A program made the translations under genes and the position numbers. A DNA stretch of 64,000 bases, taken from assembly GCA_030765055.1 (NCBI GenBank), contig JAUKNK010000059.1, forward strand, positions 210,001 through 274,000, written 5' to 3'. Positions 11,226-24,269 of the stretch are shown here, one piece after another; position 1 is the stretch's first letter; every line of letters starts with the position of its first letter. This DNA is from Mantis religiosa. Lineage: Eukaryota; Arthropoda; Insecta; Mantodea; Mantidae. The notes below the pieces were generated by a model that did no database searches, had not been told where the DNA came from, and saw only the letters and a list, made by a program, of their open reading frames with translations.

Positions 11226-11895
11226 GGTCTATTGTGTGGCTCTTACTGAAGTTTTTAATTTTACCAATATGAATTTTAGAAGACATTTAACTGACTAGAA
11301 CCACTTAATAATTCATAATAAATGCGTAAATGTTACATACTTAGTAATTGAAGGTTCCAAATTTGAAGATGGCAATAGGACCATTCATGTCCTTTAGGCA
11401 GTCATATTTTAAATTACATCTTAAAAGGTTGTCAGTATAACTTCTGCAATTGTTGTTTTACATTAGTCAATGACTAAAGTAAAAGGCTAAAAAAATTGCT
11501 TCTTCTTTTACTACATATTTACAGAAATTATTACTGTCATGCTGGCTGTACTTCAGGCATTCAGTACTTAAAATTACTGTTTTAGTTGAATAAGCACAAA
11601 AGTAAACTGTTATAATGTTGCAAGAGAATAGCAGCAACAGCAAAAATAAAATAGTCATTAAAAGTATAAGTGATAACACTAGAATATGGGTAATAATGTT
11701 CAGTACTTTGGCAAAGTACAGGTCTTCTTTACTCAGATCGTTCATAGCACTGGAGCTCAAGGCTCAAAAATTTTTTGAGGATATTCAGTGGGAATGTAGT
11801 AGGTTTAAGTAATAGGAAAATCTTTTAAGAGATGGTACTTACTCGATGGTTTTGAAATCTCTATGGATCCTGACAAGTAAAGGGAAATTTGACCT

Positions 11896-12580
11896 TCAAA
11901 GTTTGTGTTCAAATTTACCACCTGCAGCTTCAATACAAGCTTCCAGTCTCCTGTGGTAAGACTGCTGCACCGTCCTAGCATTTCAGCAGAAATGTCATAT
12001 TCATTTCATTGTTTCAGATTATCTGGTGTAGTTGGTACATTCTTGTAGACTGTGTCTTTCAGTTTTCACCAAAGCAAAAGGTCTAATGGAGTCAAATCTG
12101 ACGAATGGGCTGGCCAATCCATCGATTTGGAAACAATCCGTGAAGACCAGCTGTGGTAATTCGTGCACTATAAGCTGGACAGCCATCTTGCTGGAACCAC
12201 AAGTTCCTCCTAGAAGCCTAGGAGATGTGATAGGGATGGAACCTATGTCGATGGAGAATCCAAAGGACACTTGCCTGACTCATTTCAATTATATGTTCAA
12301 TTACGTGAGAATTAATTTGCGGATCTACTGCGACAGCAACCAAAACATTCATTTCCTCTACATCTCCAGTCACCTGTTTGTTTCTGTTATATTTCTTTGG
12401 TGTTACACTACCACTTTCACATAACTAGTTGAAGAGGTTGATTAATAATTGCTGAGAAGGTTGAGGTCTATTGGGATATTTTTCCGTAAACACTATAAAA
12501 GAATGAACTGAATTCTTCCTGCACTCTCTGAACACCATGAGCATGTCAGCTTTTTCTGCATTGGTAAATCCCATCTTCAT
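11896..12580 (-). pseudogene. DUF4817/DDE-type transposase, internally deleted (copy 2)
   Basis: Same relic as at 4204-4888, with the same internal deletion and stop codons, so it was already dead before the segment duplicated. Only isolated base changes separate the two. Confidence 0.75.
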
Positions 12581-13157
12581 TTGCAGCCAACTGCTTGAAC
12601 TATAACTAACTAACTAGAACGTTGCAATGTATAAATGAACCAAAAACACGTGTATACGTACAATAACATTGTATCTAGTGACTAAGCTGGTTGAATGGAA
12701 CATATAATTGTCAGAGTGTAAAAGTTTCAAAATTAGACATCTCGTGAAATACTGGTACTAGAATCCTGCGGAAGACACCATTAACATTATAATTTGCCAC
12801 ACTTTTCATTTTTTGATATAACTAGGCATTGTTCCATTTAAAAAAGTGTATGTTTGCTCCAAAGATACACCTTCATAGTTTTATTAAAATCTATTTACAG
12901 GTTAAAACTATGAGCCCCTAATTACCAAACAATGCTGTGAAAACCACATATCAATAGCCATTTACATTTTGGAAAATTAGTGGTGCAAATTAAATGTTTC
13001 AAGTTTAATGTTTAAAACAAAAAATAGAACAAAAAATAGTCATATTATAACACTGAAAATCAGCTACATTTGGGCAGTAAATTACAGCAATAAAACAACA
13101 AAAAATATCAAATAAATAAGAAGTCTAATTAAAGCAGTTGAAACTGGAAATCATGTT

Positions 13158-13244
13158 TCTCTACTATGGATTCCAGCCCATTTGAACAATGAATATTGTC
13201 GCAGCGACGGGCATAAAAAGGTTCGCGTGGCTTGTTTACACATT
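13158..13244 (+). repeat. SINE-B tail followed by an LTR-start scrap (copy 2)
   Basis: Duplicate of 5466-5552; the LTR-like start is at 13197. Confidence 0.5.
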
Positions 13245-13301
13245 AATATTACTATTACTATTATTACTATTATTATTATTATCATCATCATCACTATTAT
13301 T

Positions 13302-13535
13302 AGACATCCTACAATGTAGGTCATATGTGATGATGAATGAAGTGGGTGAAATGGTGCTCCAACGAATCGGTCCATAGAGCTTAGAGTTATTGGACATTCA
13401 TCTTTCACGTTAATGGAAAAGCTCGGGAGAAACCTTATCCAGATAAGTCACAAGACCTAGATTCGAACTCGAGACTTCCTCAAGGTGAGGCAAACAGACT
13501 ACTTTCACACCACAGAGGCAGGCACACAAAGACTA
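13302..13535 (-). repeat. SINE family B (tRNA-derived), minus orientation
   Basis: Reading the minus strand, the element starts at a tRNA-like head with a B-box-like GAGTTCGAATCTAGG. It continues through a body containing CTTATCTGGATAAGG and ends in TTCACCCACTTCATTCAT. Related copies occur at 14275, 40392 and 40685, with tails at 5466 and 61775. Confidence 0.75.
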
Positions 13536-13539
13536 ATAT

Positions 13540-14270
13540 GCTATATTGAGATGTAAGAAATAGTTACTTACAGTAAGCGCAAAACAGTAAAGATATGTAG
13601 TGTGAAAGTTAGTTGAGAACTTGTTTTAATGTATCAAATTCGTCATTTCTCCATCTTAATTCTACACATTAAATAATTTCTGTTTTCTAACGTTAACTGC
13701 ATTGGCAGCAATATAGCACATGATTAAAGATTTATTTCTAATGAGAAAATCAAAAACTCTTGAGCATGAGCACTGCGATGTGATTTTTTTTTATTTCACC
13801 AAGACGAATAAAGTATTATACTAAGTAGCTCGTTTTGTACGTTATCGTTAGAAGACAAAGTAAACCTGAAATACAGCGACAGAACGGCTCCTGATCTACA
13901 CATGAGTATAGAACAAAAAAGTTATGGTTAACGTAAGAATTAAATAGGACATCTACGCGAAAAATAAATGTGAAATGATAAATGCTTTATTGCGCTTTCC
14001 ATGTGTTCAGCTTAGTAGCGGTAACCAGTGGTCAGAAATAAGCTGTGGTGCATTTAGTTGACGTGCGTGGAAGCATTAGGGTACCCAAGTTACTCGATAA
14101 TCTTTTGTAAATTTTACGGCAGCTTGATAATTGCTTGAGAAGTTAGCTTAACTTCCGAGACTGTCGGACGTGATTAGTTCTGCATTGGCATTGTAGGTGG
14201 CGCTTAATGCTAGTCGATGTTCGATTAAAAAATCATTCCTGGTGCAGATGGAGTATATATTGCATAATAT
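13540..14270. other. No recognisable gene
   Basis: AT-rich sequence between two SINE-B copies. Nothing I can assign on either strand. Confidence 0.5.
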
Positions 14271-14274
14271 TACT

Positions 14275-14475
14275 CAGTATGAAGTCATCGGGTGGTGGCA
14301 TGTCTCATGTTCAAGGGATCCCGGGTTCTAATCTTGGTCAGCATGCATTATCTGGATAAGATGCCTTCCGGGGGTTTGCCTTATCCTGATAGATGACAGC
14401 TGAGTAACTCTGATCTCTACTATGGATCCGGCACTTATTTGAGATCATTTCATCTATTTCATTCATTAACCAATA
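14275..14475 (+). repeat. SINE family B (tRNA-derived), plus orientation
   Basis: The head carries GGTGGTGGCATGTCTCATG and a degraded B box (CCGGGTTCTAATC). The body contains TTATCTGGATAAG and CTCTACTATGGATCCGGC, and the end is TTTCATTCATT. It matches the SINE at 40392-40620 read in the opposite direction. Confidence 0.7.
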
Positions 14476-14479
14476 GTAA

Positions 14480-16789
14480 TGACTGGGATGTTGGAGAATA
14501 TCCTGCAGTCGTTAAGAAAGGAATCAGCCTTTGCATATGCCAACAGTATATCTGCATTTCACTCCACACGTACCCTTTCATTTTTTGAATAAACTAAGGC
14601 TGGCTGAAAATACGTAATATGCAACATGTGTACTGGAAACCAATAATGTACCTAAAAATTTAAGGAAACGTAGCACTGAGCTCAGAAAGTAAACGTAACA
14701 AAAATGAACAAACATAAACGAATTGAAACTGATTTTTATTCGTATAGTAAGGTTACCCTGCATTTTTAAATACTTGAGTAGGAAGTAGTAGTCACATTAA
14801 CTTGTCTAGCATTGAAACAAAGTATCTAGGTACTGCAGTAAAAATATGTCTTAACAAAATGCGTTATAAATAATGTTTATTATGCATTGTTTGTATGATA
14901 TATCAAGTTAAATGGTAAGTATGTTATTTTGTATCATACTAAGCTTAATGGCAGTCAGAAAAAGTGTATTAGTCTGATTTTTGGACACACTCTATATGCA
15001 TTATTTCAAATAACCTAATGACTATAAACATCGTAATTTTCGCGGAAAACCTAATATAGTTTGGTTGATACTTTCTTCGTAATAGTAACAAAATGGAGTA
15101 CTCTACTGACATTTCGCGATGATACTTATATGTTAATGCATTCCTTTAAGAAGCCATAAGGATCGATTTTCATGTTAACTTTTTATATCGCCTAAATCTA
15201 CTTATTTGTATGCACTTTCGTACATTCCAGTTTATACATGGAACAGTTAACCTCAAAAGTAATCTCAAAGTAATATGGAATTTAAGTTAGTTATTATATA
15301 CCTATACTTTATCTTTAATCATAATATCATGTATAAATTTGTCAAACTGCACAGCATTTAAGATAACAACATTGTTCCTGCTGAAAAGTTTCAAAGCTGT
15401 GGATATATGTATTGGAAACAGTTTCACCAGCAATTCGAGTATTCCAGAATGCTAATGAGTAACATACTTTTAAAAACAAATCCTCAGTTCTTCTAAACAA
15501 ATTACCTCTTTAAAAAGAACCGAAAATGTTTTCAGTATCTCAAGAGCCAAAAACGCTCATGTTCGACAACATATTTTGGCAACATGTTATAAAAACTGCT
15601 ATTGATAGTTTAGCTTAGTTAACACCTTCACCAATGTTACCTGCTTTGAAAGCAATAAGTAAACATGAAGCTTTATATTAAATTTAATATACTTAAATAT
15701 TTACTATGCTTGAGGATAATGCTTCTAACCTCAAAAAGCGAAACTACATAGCATAAACATTTAGCAGAAAGTGAAATTATAAGCTAGGGTGGCAAGTTGT
15801 ACTTACACCAACTGTCCTCTCAGATTATCGAGAATACTTAACTCTGTCCTTCTTTATACATAGGTAGAGTACTTCTTCCTGCATTTGTATTTTCTCATCC
15901 CATGTTCTGAGAGATAGGAGCTCTGAAATCTGAAAATAGGAGTTTCAAATTCCAGTTTAAGTATAAAGTTGCCGTATCCACTATGTTAATCATAGTCCAG
16001 GGCCTTCTAGAATCAACGATTAGTGAAGTATTAGTGAAGCAATATTCTTTTTTTTAGGGAAGTAAAAGAGGTAAAAACAGGAAGTAAAAGAGATATAGGA
16101 GTGAAGCAATATTTACCTAATACCCTTTATTTATACTCTCTAGACAACAGAAATAATTTCAATCGTGGTTTTGCGTGTCTTTATGCTCTCCACGTGTTAC
16201 ATTTTTTTATTATTGTAACTACCCCATGTAGATTATGGCTACATACACTCACATGTTTGTGTACATATAACGAAAATGACAATACAAAGTTCACTTCAAA
16301 CTGCTTCATTTTCACCAAAATCGGTTAGCCCAACGCTGACAGTGAACCTCTCTTTTACACAATTTTAACACTTCGACACGTCTCTTTGATTCTTTGTCTT
16401 TTTAGTAAGCATCATGCTAGTAATCTTTCTGTCATCGTCGTTGTTGTCGGGTGTTGGCGGACTGAGAAACAGCCCGAGGTAGATTATTTGTGTACCTGCC
16501 CTGGATAGGACTTAACCACGAAGTGCGAGATGTGTGTTGCAGGGAGACGGATAAAAATCAGGTAGTGGATAGAGGGAGGGTAGCTTTGTAGCTTCTAACG
16601 GTTGCAGAATTGGGCGCAATGGCTTTCGTGCACCGCTGGTCGAAATAATTCATAGAAAAGAGGAATGTTAAAATGTTGATAAACCAAACAAAAGCTTGGG
16701 TGGAAGGAAATTTGGTTAAGGCTGGTGTGTTACCAGTAGTGTCCGCAAAACATACGGGGAAGCTGGAATCGTCTATAGTCGGCGTTCTC
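14480..16789. other. Long gene-poor stretch
   Basis: About 2.3 kb of AT-rich single-copy-looking sequence. The open frames are all under 80 codons, without family signatures. No inverted repeats or target-site duplications stood out by eye. Confidence 0.5.
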
Positions 16790-17177
16790 GGAACATAACG
16801 TTCCTCAGGGATCTAACCAGTCAAAAATTCGGTAACGCGGCTTCTAATTTAATCCTCCACATAGGGGAGAGATGGGGCTTCGTTGAGTAATCTCTTCTGT
16901 TTACAGAATATATAACCCGAAGGCATCTATTCCGGACACGCTGGAGTAACCGCAGGTTAGAGCCTGCGGCCATGCCCCAGACCTAGCACGCATAAAGCAT
17001 GAAAAGAAAGACCAGAGCAAGGCGTAACTTTAGTTAAACCGGCTTCATAGACCTCAACATGGGTAATAACGAGGCCGAGGCTCCACATGCCTGATGCGGC
17101 ATCTCCTAGTTGTGCTCCCGAAAATTCTAGCCTTTGTCCAGTTTCACTCCCAAGTATTTGATAGAATACGTCCACCG
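16790..17177 (-). pseudogene. Jockey-clade reverse transcriptase C-terminal remnant
   Basis: On the minus strand, split among frames, one reads IKYLGVKLDKG, then a decayed stretch, then YACxVWGMAAGSNL and RNRCLRVIYSVNRR. These are landmarks of the region after the catalytic palm in jockey-type LINEs. Several frameshifts and stops are present. Its upstream end meets the first base of homology of the triplicated unit at about 17178. Confidence 0.65.
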
Positions 17178-17473
17178 TTGGAGCATATTCTTGAAAATTA
17201 GTGTCGTAACCTTGGAAGAATTAAAATACCAAATTCTGTATTTCACCGATATTCGGAGGCCCTCAAAACGTGTACATATTTCTGGTGAGATCCGGGCGTT
17301 TAACTTTTGGTTGGAATATAACAATTCTCCTATTTACTATATGGGGTAGAGAAATTTAAAAGAGAACACACACACAAACAAAAACAAGTTTCGTAATTTT
17401 AAAGGCGTATGTAGACCAGTGAGCAGGCATATATCAAGGTCCGATATGATTTACATCGGATGTTAAATCAAGA

Positions 17474-18604
<1,131 letters not shown>

Positions 18605-20574
18605 GTACCAAAGTCACATTTAAGGATACCTATGACTGAATATTTGAAATCCTAAACTAAGAGCGGTAGCTTTTTAAGATTTATACCACAGGTGTAACTT
18701 AGTGCAAACATGATAGAGCCCAAATTTAGACAATTTCACTTCGATAGTGTGAAAAATACGTTCAAATTTATTTTTGGTTACGTCACCTAAAAAGCCCCTT
18801 GCGACAAAATAATATAAATTTTGGTCTAATATTTTAACAGCAGGTTTCCAATACTTCCATTTTTTTAATGGGTAGTAATGTTCATTAGCCTAACAGCAAA
18901 ACTGCGACGCAAGGAACGTCATAAATGACGAAAAATACTGACATGTTCAATAGCGAGAAAACAAGGATAAAGATTTGGAAGTCATGTTTAACACTAGCAT
19001 TTATATAAATTTCAAACTTAATTACAGCATTATAAATGGCTTACGGATGCTATCTAAGCATTCTTTGAATTCACGAAGGCTTACAGTATTTTATAAAATA
19101 AAAAAGTACATGATTTTTTTAAAATATTCATGTAATTTCAGTCACATATATCCTTAAAAATTGTGTATACCTATTTCTGATAATCAGTAATATACACTAA
19201 CTACAGATTACGAAATTAGACAATTTAGTCTTAAAGGAGAACCGAGCATCTTGAAGGATTTCGCTTTACTTTTATTTTATTTTCGCTTTAAATGATGATT
19301 AAACATAAGGGTATAAAAGATCTTTTGCGGTATTCCAATTCACAATTCCTAAGTTCGAAATACAAAGTTACATCTTCTCGTGGTTTAGCTCATACAAAAT
19401 CCGGTTTCGATATAGCAACTTTTATATAATATTAAATGGTTTATGTGAATAGAAACTGTAGCAAAACACTCACCTCGCATCCGTCCAAATTATTTGATGT
19501 CTATATCCAACTTAGTTCAAAGGTAGCTGGTTAAAATTTCGAATTTCCTACCTGAAATTCTCAAGTCTATTCTCTATCACTCAAATTGAACTTTATTTGT
19601 AACGTTACTATGCAACACAATAATACCTATGCAATGAGTATTAAATAAATGGATGTATATATGTTTCTTAACGGCTGCTAAGGCTAATTTCACAAAGAAT
19701 ACTACTACTCAGTTACAAAGTTCCTAGGAAATTACTCAGCAGCTTTGCAAGGACATGTTGCTGTAGGCGATTAACAACATTAAATTTGTTTTCCAGTTTT
19801 TATTGAATATTTACAATGCAATAAAGCATACCATACATGCACTCGCATGCCAGTCTCTATTCACTCTTGCACAAACTAATCTTATAGTTCTATGTGCTTT
19901 ACGTAAATCGAATTTCCTCTGTAATATTAAACAGAATGTTTTGCTAAAGCTTCTTTGTAATTAAATGAATTAGCTATGTGGCATCACTTTTAAGTGTTTT
20001 GAGTTATAGCTAGTATTGTTCTACGGATTCTTTTTACTTGATTCATTTGAATTACTCATGTTATTGGTGTAGGCAGTTCCACGGCAAGAGGGCGACAGAG
20101 ATGGAATATGTATCTGTCTCTCTCTCACCGATTCCACCTATCAGTATCATACAGATGCTGAGATGAGATGCTGACATATAAGTTCGCGTAATATTTCAGC
20201 ATGTGTGTGAGAACATATACAATGATTATTGACTAATCTGAACCACAAAACCTTGAGCATTTTAACAGCCATTTTACAAAAATTGTGTATTTCTAAGCGT
20301 TTACTTAGCAAAGTTTCAGCGCCTAAGTGTCTATTTGTGCATTTTTATTGCCTTTTTGCCTGCCTTATTCACACACTTTTAGTGTCTATAAATCCGGGTT
20401 CAAAGGGGCATGGTTTTTAAGATTGAAGCGCGTGATTTAGCTATGAATTTATTTACTAAAGCGGAGTACTAAGTTTTATGTACCTTTAATGTTTCTGCTT
20501 TCTTATTAAAATTGTGTTTGTGTTTGTAAATGTTAAACTGGAGAACAGTTCACTTACATAGCTATGATTCATAT
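18605..20574. other. Unit body without recognisable gene (copy 1)
   Basis: AT-rich sequence conserved with 28775-30955 and 36313-38460. Open frames are short and not preserved among the three copies. The corresponding parts of copies 2 and 3 also hold an extra stretch of about 200 bp (around 29035-29240 and 36575-36775) that copy 1 lacks. Confidence 0.6.
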
Positions 20575-21042
20575 TGTCACCCAAACGTCGGAACACCCTA
20601 CAGAGTGGGCAAGCGAGAGACGGTCGGCGTTCGTCCCGACCCCTCGTTTGTCTTATAGCGTTAAGGAGGGATGGCTGGGACAAAAAACGTCACTGCGCCG
20701 TCTCTTTCTGTTCCACCTGTGTTCTCGAACTTACGGGATATTTCATCTAATCGAGAACCTTCCAGATCGGCAAGCGGACCCTATATAAGCAACACGTCGT
20801 GCAAGAGGAGTTAGTCAGTGCTTGACGAGCTAGTGTGACGGACGAGAAGACCGCTTGCGTCGGAGGAGTTTACGTAATCGCGAGTGCAAGTGGAACTTTA
20901 ACGGACGAACTGGTGAATCGTAATTGTGTGCATTACGTAATTCTGAGTAATTGGCAAGTATTTAACTGTAAGTCGGTGGAAATAAAGAACAATCTTGAGT
21001 TGTGAAATTGGACTTTTCATTTCACGAGCCCACAAAGTCACA
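20575..21042 (+). repeat. 5' LTR of the Gypsy element
   Basis: Starts TGTCAC and ends GTCACA. It contains a TATA box (CTATATAAGC near 20780) and a polyadenylation signal AATAAA at 20981, the usual layout of an LTR promoter and terminator. Confidence 0.93.
20781..20789 (+). promoter_or_regulatory. LTR TATA box
   Basis: TATATAAG inside the 5' LTR, about 200 bp before the AATAAA. It is repeated at the same place in the 3' LTR. Confidence 0.6.
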
Positions 21043-21044
21043 AT

Positions 21045-21062
21045 TGGTGTCAGGAGTGCGAC
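21045..21062 (+). promoter_or_regulatory. Primer-binding site, tRNA-Leu type
   Basis: TGGTGTCAGGAGTGCGAC begins two bases after the 5' LTR. From general knowledge it is complementary to the 3' end of many tRNA-Leu (TGG for the CCA end, then GTCAGGAGTGGGAT), with about two mismatches. tRNA-Leu priming is my inference. Confidence 0.6.
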
Positions 21063-21070
21063 ATAACACA

Positions 21071-22237
21071 ATGGAGGCAGCATTAGAAAAGATTTTAGCA
21101 GAACTGAAAGACATGAAGATGGCAAATGAAAACCTCGCTGCAAAAACAGAAGCGGCAAATGACAACCTGGCCGCGGAACAGAAAGAAATGAAGACGGCCA
21201 ACGACAACATCACCGGGAAGATGGAAGAAATGAAGGCCGAATTAACAGCGAAGACGGAAACGGCAAACAACAACTTGGCCACGACAATGACCGCAAAGAT
21301 GGCCGAACTGACCACGGAAATGAAGGTGGCGAACGAGGCTCTCGCCGCCAAATTTGAGGAACAGTTGGCTGGTATGAGGGATGACGTCACGAATCTGGGT
21401 AAGCGGATGGGTCAAGTAGACGACCGCCTTAATGATTTAGAGGAAATGGTCGACAATAACGCCAAGACCCTGAACGCCGTGGTGAAAGTCGTCGAAGACC
21501 TTGCGAACCGCGTAAACAGCCTGGATGGAAAGGCCGACAGCAGCGTCAAGTCTCTGAACGCCATGGTGGAGGACGTCGTCGGCAGGAAGCTGAAGGATTG
21601 AAGGCCGACGGGCCGGGACGCGACACATCTGCGCGCGTCAAACCTCCCAAGTATGACGGCGCATCAACGTTTGAGGTCTTCCGCCGCCAGTTCGACACAG
21701 TGGCCAGGAGCACCAGATGGTCACCGGAGGAGGAGGCCACACAATTAATAGCCAGCCTCCAGGGACGGGCCGCGGAAGTCCTAAACGCGGTGCAGACGAC
21801 GGTGGCACGCAAGGACATCTGGGAGGCCCTGGAGATTCGCTTCGGGAACCACCGCTTAGCCGCAGCATACCGAAGCCAGCTAAAGGCAAGGTCTCAGCAG
21901 CCCCTTGGTTGACCTGCCACTGGAGTTCGTATCCCTAGAAGCCACCTACAACTTCGTCGACGGGGTACGGGACACGGAGATTTCTCAGCGCCTAATGCTC
22001 GGCGAATATAAAACCATCCACGAGGCACTGACAGCGGCATTAAGGATGGAGGCGGCCAAAGTAACAGCTATCCCGACGTCGAGAACGAAGAGTGTCCGCT
22101 ACGCCGGAGACAGAAGACAAGCTGAGGGACGCCGGTGAACACCTAGTGGCCTGTCTTGGGGGTGTGGACAGCCCGGACACCTGCACAGAGACTGCCCACA
22201 ACCGGAAGGGCAGCTGGAAGAACGAGTAAGGCCCGGC
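21071..22237 (+). pseudogene. gag: Gag of the Gypsy element, frameshifted
   Basis: An ATG at 21071 opens about 176 codons of heptad-rich coiled coil (repeated ENLAAKTEAAND-like segments), ending at a TGA at 21599. The capsid-like part continues in the next frame (PPKYDGASTFEVFRRQFDTV), then returns to the first frame (FVDGVRDTEISQRLMLGEYK) up to a TGA at 22136. A zinc knuckle follows (WGCGQPGHLHRDC) in which the first Cys is replaced by Ser, leaving CHC of the usual CCHC. Gag would package the element RNA; this copy cannot make it whole. Confidence 0.8.
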
Positions 22238-22921
22238 GTGGAGAGGGGCACGTCGGCACCATTATCACCATCCCCTCGAGTGACACTGCGCGCCGTCAGC
22301 CGGCGTATGGATGACAGTCTCATCGCGGACGGTTGGGTGAGAGGGAAGCCGTGCCGCGTGCTGGTGGACACTGAGGCAGCCGTGACCATCATCAGACCTG
22401 ACGTGGCAAAGGGTTTGCCGAAGAGGAAGCCGAGCCGACCATACGAGCTTGTCACGGCATCGGGCGACACCTTGCCTGTGGAGATGGAGGCCCTGCTGGA
22501 GCTGATCTTGGGACGGAGTTCCGTGCGTCTATGGGTGTTCATCGCGAAGGTGGCTGAGGAGGTGATTCTGGGACTGGATGCCCTCAGGAGCCACGAGGAG
22601 ACTGTCGACGTCGGCAGGAAGGTCCTGCGGCTCAACGGAGAAGAGGTTATACTCCGTCAACCCGAAGAGCGCCTTGGAATCTGCAGTGTCGTCTTGAACG
22701 AAGACGTGGTTGTCCCCGCGAGGAGCGAAGTGATGGTGACGGCGCGACCAGAAGAACAGAGAGCAGGTTGTATCCAGAGGCTGCAGGAGTACGACTTCAA
22801 CTCGAACATCGCAGAGGGAAGAGCCACGGTAACGCTGACGCCATGTCACGAGCACGATGTCCAGAAGACTGTGGCCAGTGCACAAGAGTTAAGGAGGTGT
22901 GTGCCGCAGCAGTCCGAGTAG
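22238..22921 (+). pseudogene. pol: Protease joined to the end of RNase H (RT deleted)
   Basis: The frame holds an aspartic protease with the active-site triad region VLVDTEAAVTII, where the usual DTGA is DTEA, and the flap-like VILGLDAL. After VPARSEVMVTARPEE, which should lead to reverse transcriptase, the sequence jumps near 22760 to IQRLQEYDF. With a frameshift it continues as EHRRGKSHGNADAMSR, the very end of RNase H. About 1.5-2 kb of polymerase (an estimate from family architecture) is therefore missing. The frame stops at 22919. Confidence 0.8.
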
Positions 22922-22939
22922 TCACGGCAGTGCCTGCGA

Positions 22940-24258
22940 ATGGCTGGGATAGCGCAGGCCCCTAAGAGGGAGCAGCTGGCGGACGCAGACTTGGGGCCAC
23001 TCTTAAGGGAAGTGGAGACAGGGACGAGGCCAACCTGGGAGGACATCGCTCCGAGGTGCGCCACCTACAAGTCGTACTGGGCCCAATGGGACTCGTTGAA
23101 GACCAGAGAGGGCGTGCTGTTCCGGGTATGGGAGTCACCCGATGGGAAGACGCAAAGAGAACAGTTGGTACTTCCCCGGAGTAAGGTCCCGGAAGTCTTG
23201 GAGGAAGTGTACGCCGATACTTCAGGAGGACACCAGGGAGCGAACCGAACGATTGACAAACTACGGCAGCGCTATTACTGGCTGAGACTACGAGCAGATG
23301 CAGAGAGTTGGTGCCGTCAGTGTCACGTGTGCGCGGCGAGTCGCGGCCCCCAGACTAGGAGCCGGGGTCGCAAGCAGCAGTACAACGTCGGAGCGCCATT
23401 CGAACGGATCGCCGTTGACATTGCTGCACCGTTCCCAGTTTCCGACTGAGGCAACAAGTGCCTAATGGTGGCCGTGGACTACTTACCAAGTGGCCGGAGG
23501 TGTATGCCATCCCAAACCAAGAGGCAAAGACAATCACCGACTGCCTAAGGGAGCAAGTGTTCTGTCGATTTGGGGTGCCGTTAGAGCTACACAGTGACCA
23601 GGGTACCAACTTTGAGTCCAACCTAATGAAGGAGGCATTACAAAGGCTTGGAGTGAACAAGACTGGCACGACGCCTCTACATCCCCAGTCGGAAGGCATG
23701 GTCGAAAGATACAACAAGACCTTAGAGAAGCACCTGAGGAAGGTCTTGGCCAGCCATCAGCGGGACTGGGACGTCAAGGTGCCACTGTTCTTGCTGACCT
23801 ACCACTCGTCTACATACGACACAACTGGGATGACGCCAGCCAGCTTAATGTTCGGTCGAGAGTTACGCCTCCCTTGTTACCTGGCTTTTGGAAGCCCTCC
23901 GGAGGCGAAGCAGCCAGTGACCGAGTATGTGGAAAACCTGGTGGACAACCTCCACGACATGCACGAAATGGCTCGCCAGAACATCCAGAAGGCGAGCGAC
24001 CGCATGAAGACCAGATATGACAGGCAAGCAAACAGCCAAGGGTTCCAACAAGGTGACCTGGTCTGGTTGCACCGTCCTACCCAAACCAAGGGACGCAAAC
24101 CGAAGCTCCAGCAGCCATGGCAAGGACCATACCGGGTGATGAATACGATTAACGACGTGGTCTACCGCATCTAGAAGGTTCCCCGAGGGAAGATGTTGGT
24201 GGTACAGCTGAATCGCCTGGCACGCTACGATGGTGCTATTCGGGACGACCAGCTTTGA
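22940..24258 (+). pseudogene. pol: Integrase of the Gypsy element, frameshifted
   Basis: The N-terminal zinc domain is visible as GGHQGANRTIDKLRQRYYW and CRQCHVC, but the first His of the HHCC set is Tyr. The catalytic core has Asp in FERIAVDIAAPF, Asp in HSDQGTNFES and Glu in MVERYNKTL, with 35 residues between the last two (DD35E). A TGA at 23447 and a frameshift near 23480 split the core. A C-terminal GPYRV module follows, then a TAG at 24172 and a final TGA at 24256 just before the polypurine tract. Confidence 0.85.
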
Positions 24259-24268
24259 GGAGGGAACA
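24257..24268 (+). promoter_or_regulatory. Polypurine tract
   Basis: GAGGAGGGAACA directly before the 3' LTR, the usual second-strand primer site. Confidence 0.7.
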
Positions 24269-24269
24269 G

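Larger units (their letters stand above)
7464..13285. repeat. Tandem segmental duplication, copy 2
   Basis: Direct-repeat partner of the first 5.6 kb of the window. It begins with the same bases as position 1 and ends in the TTA/TCA microsatellite near 13285, where a SINE starts instead of the LINE debris that follows copy 1. Copy 2 has about 30 bp more TA dinucleotides near 7630 and about 200 bp (11023-11225) that copy 1 lacks. It otherwise differs by scattered substitutions. Confidence 0.95.
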
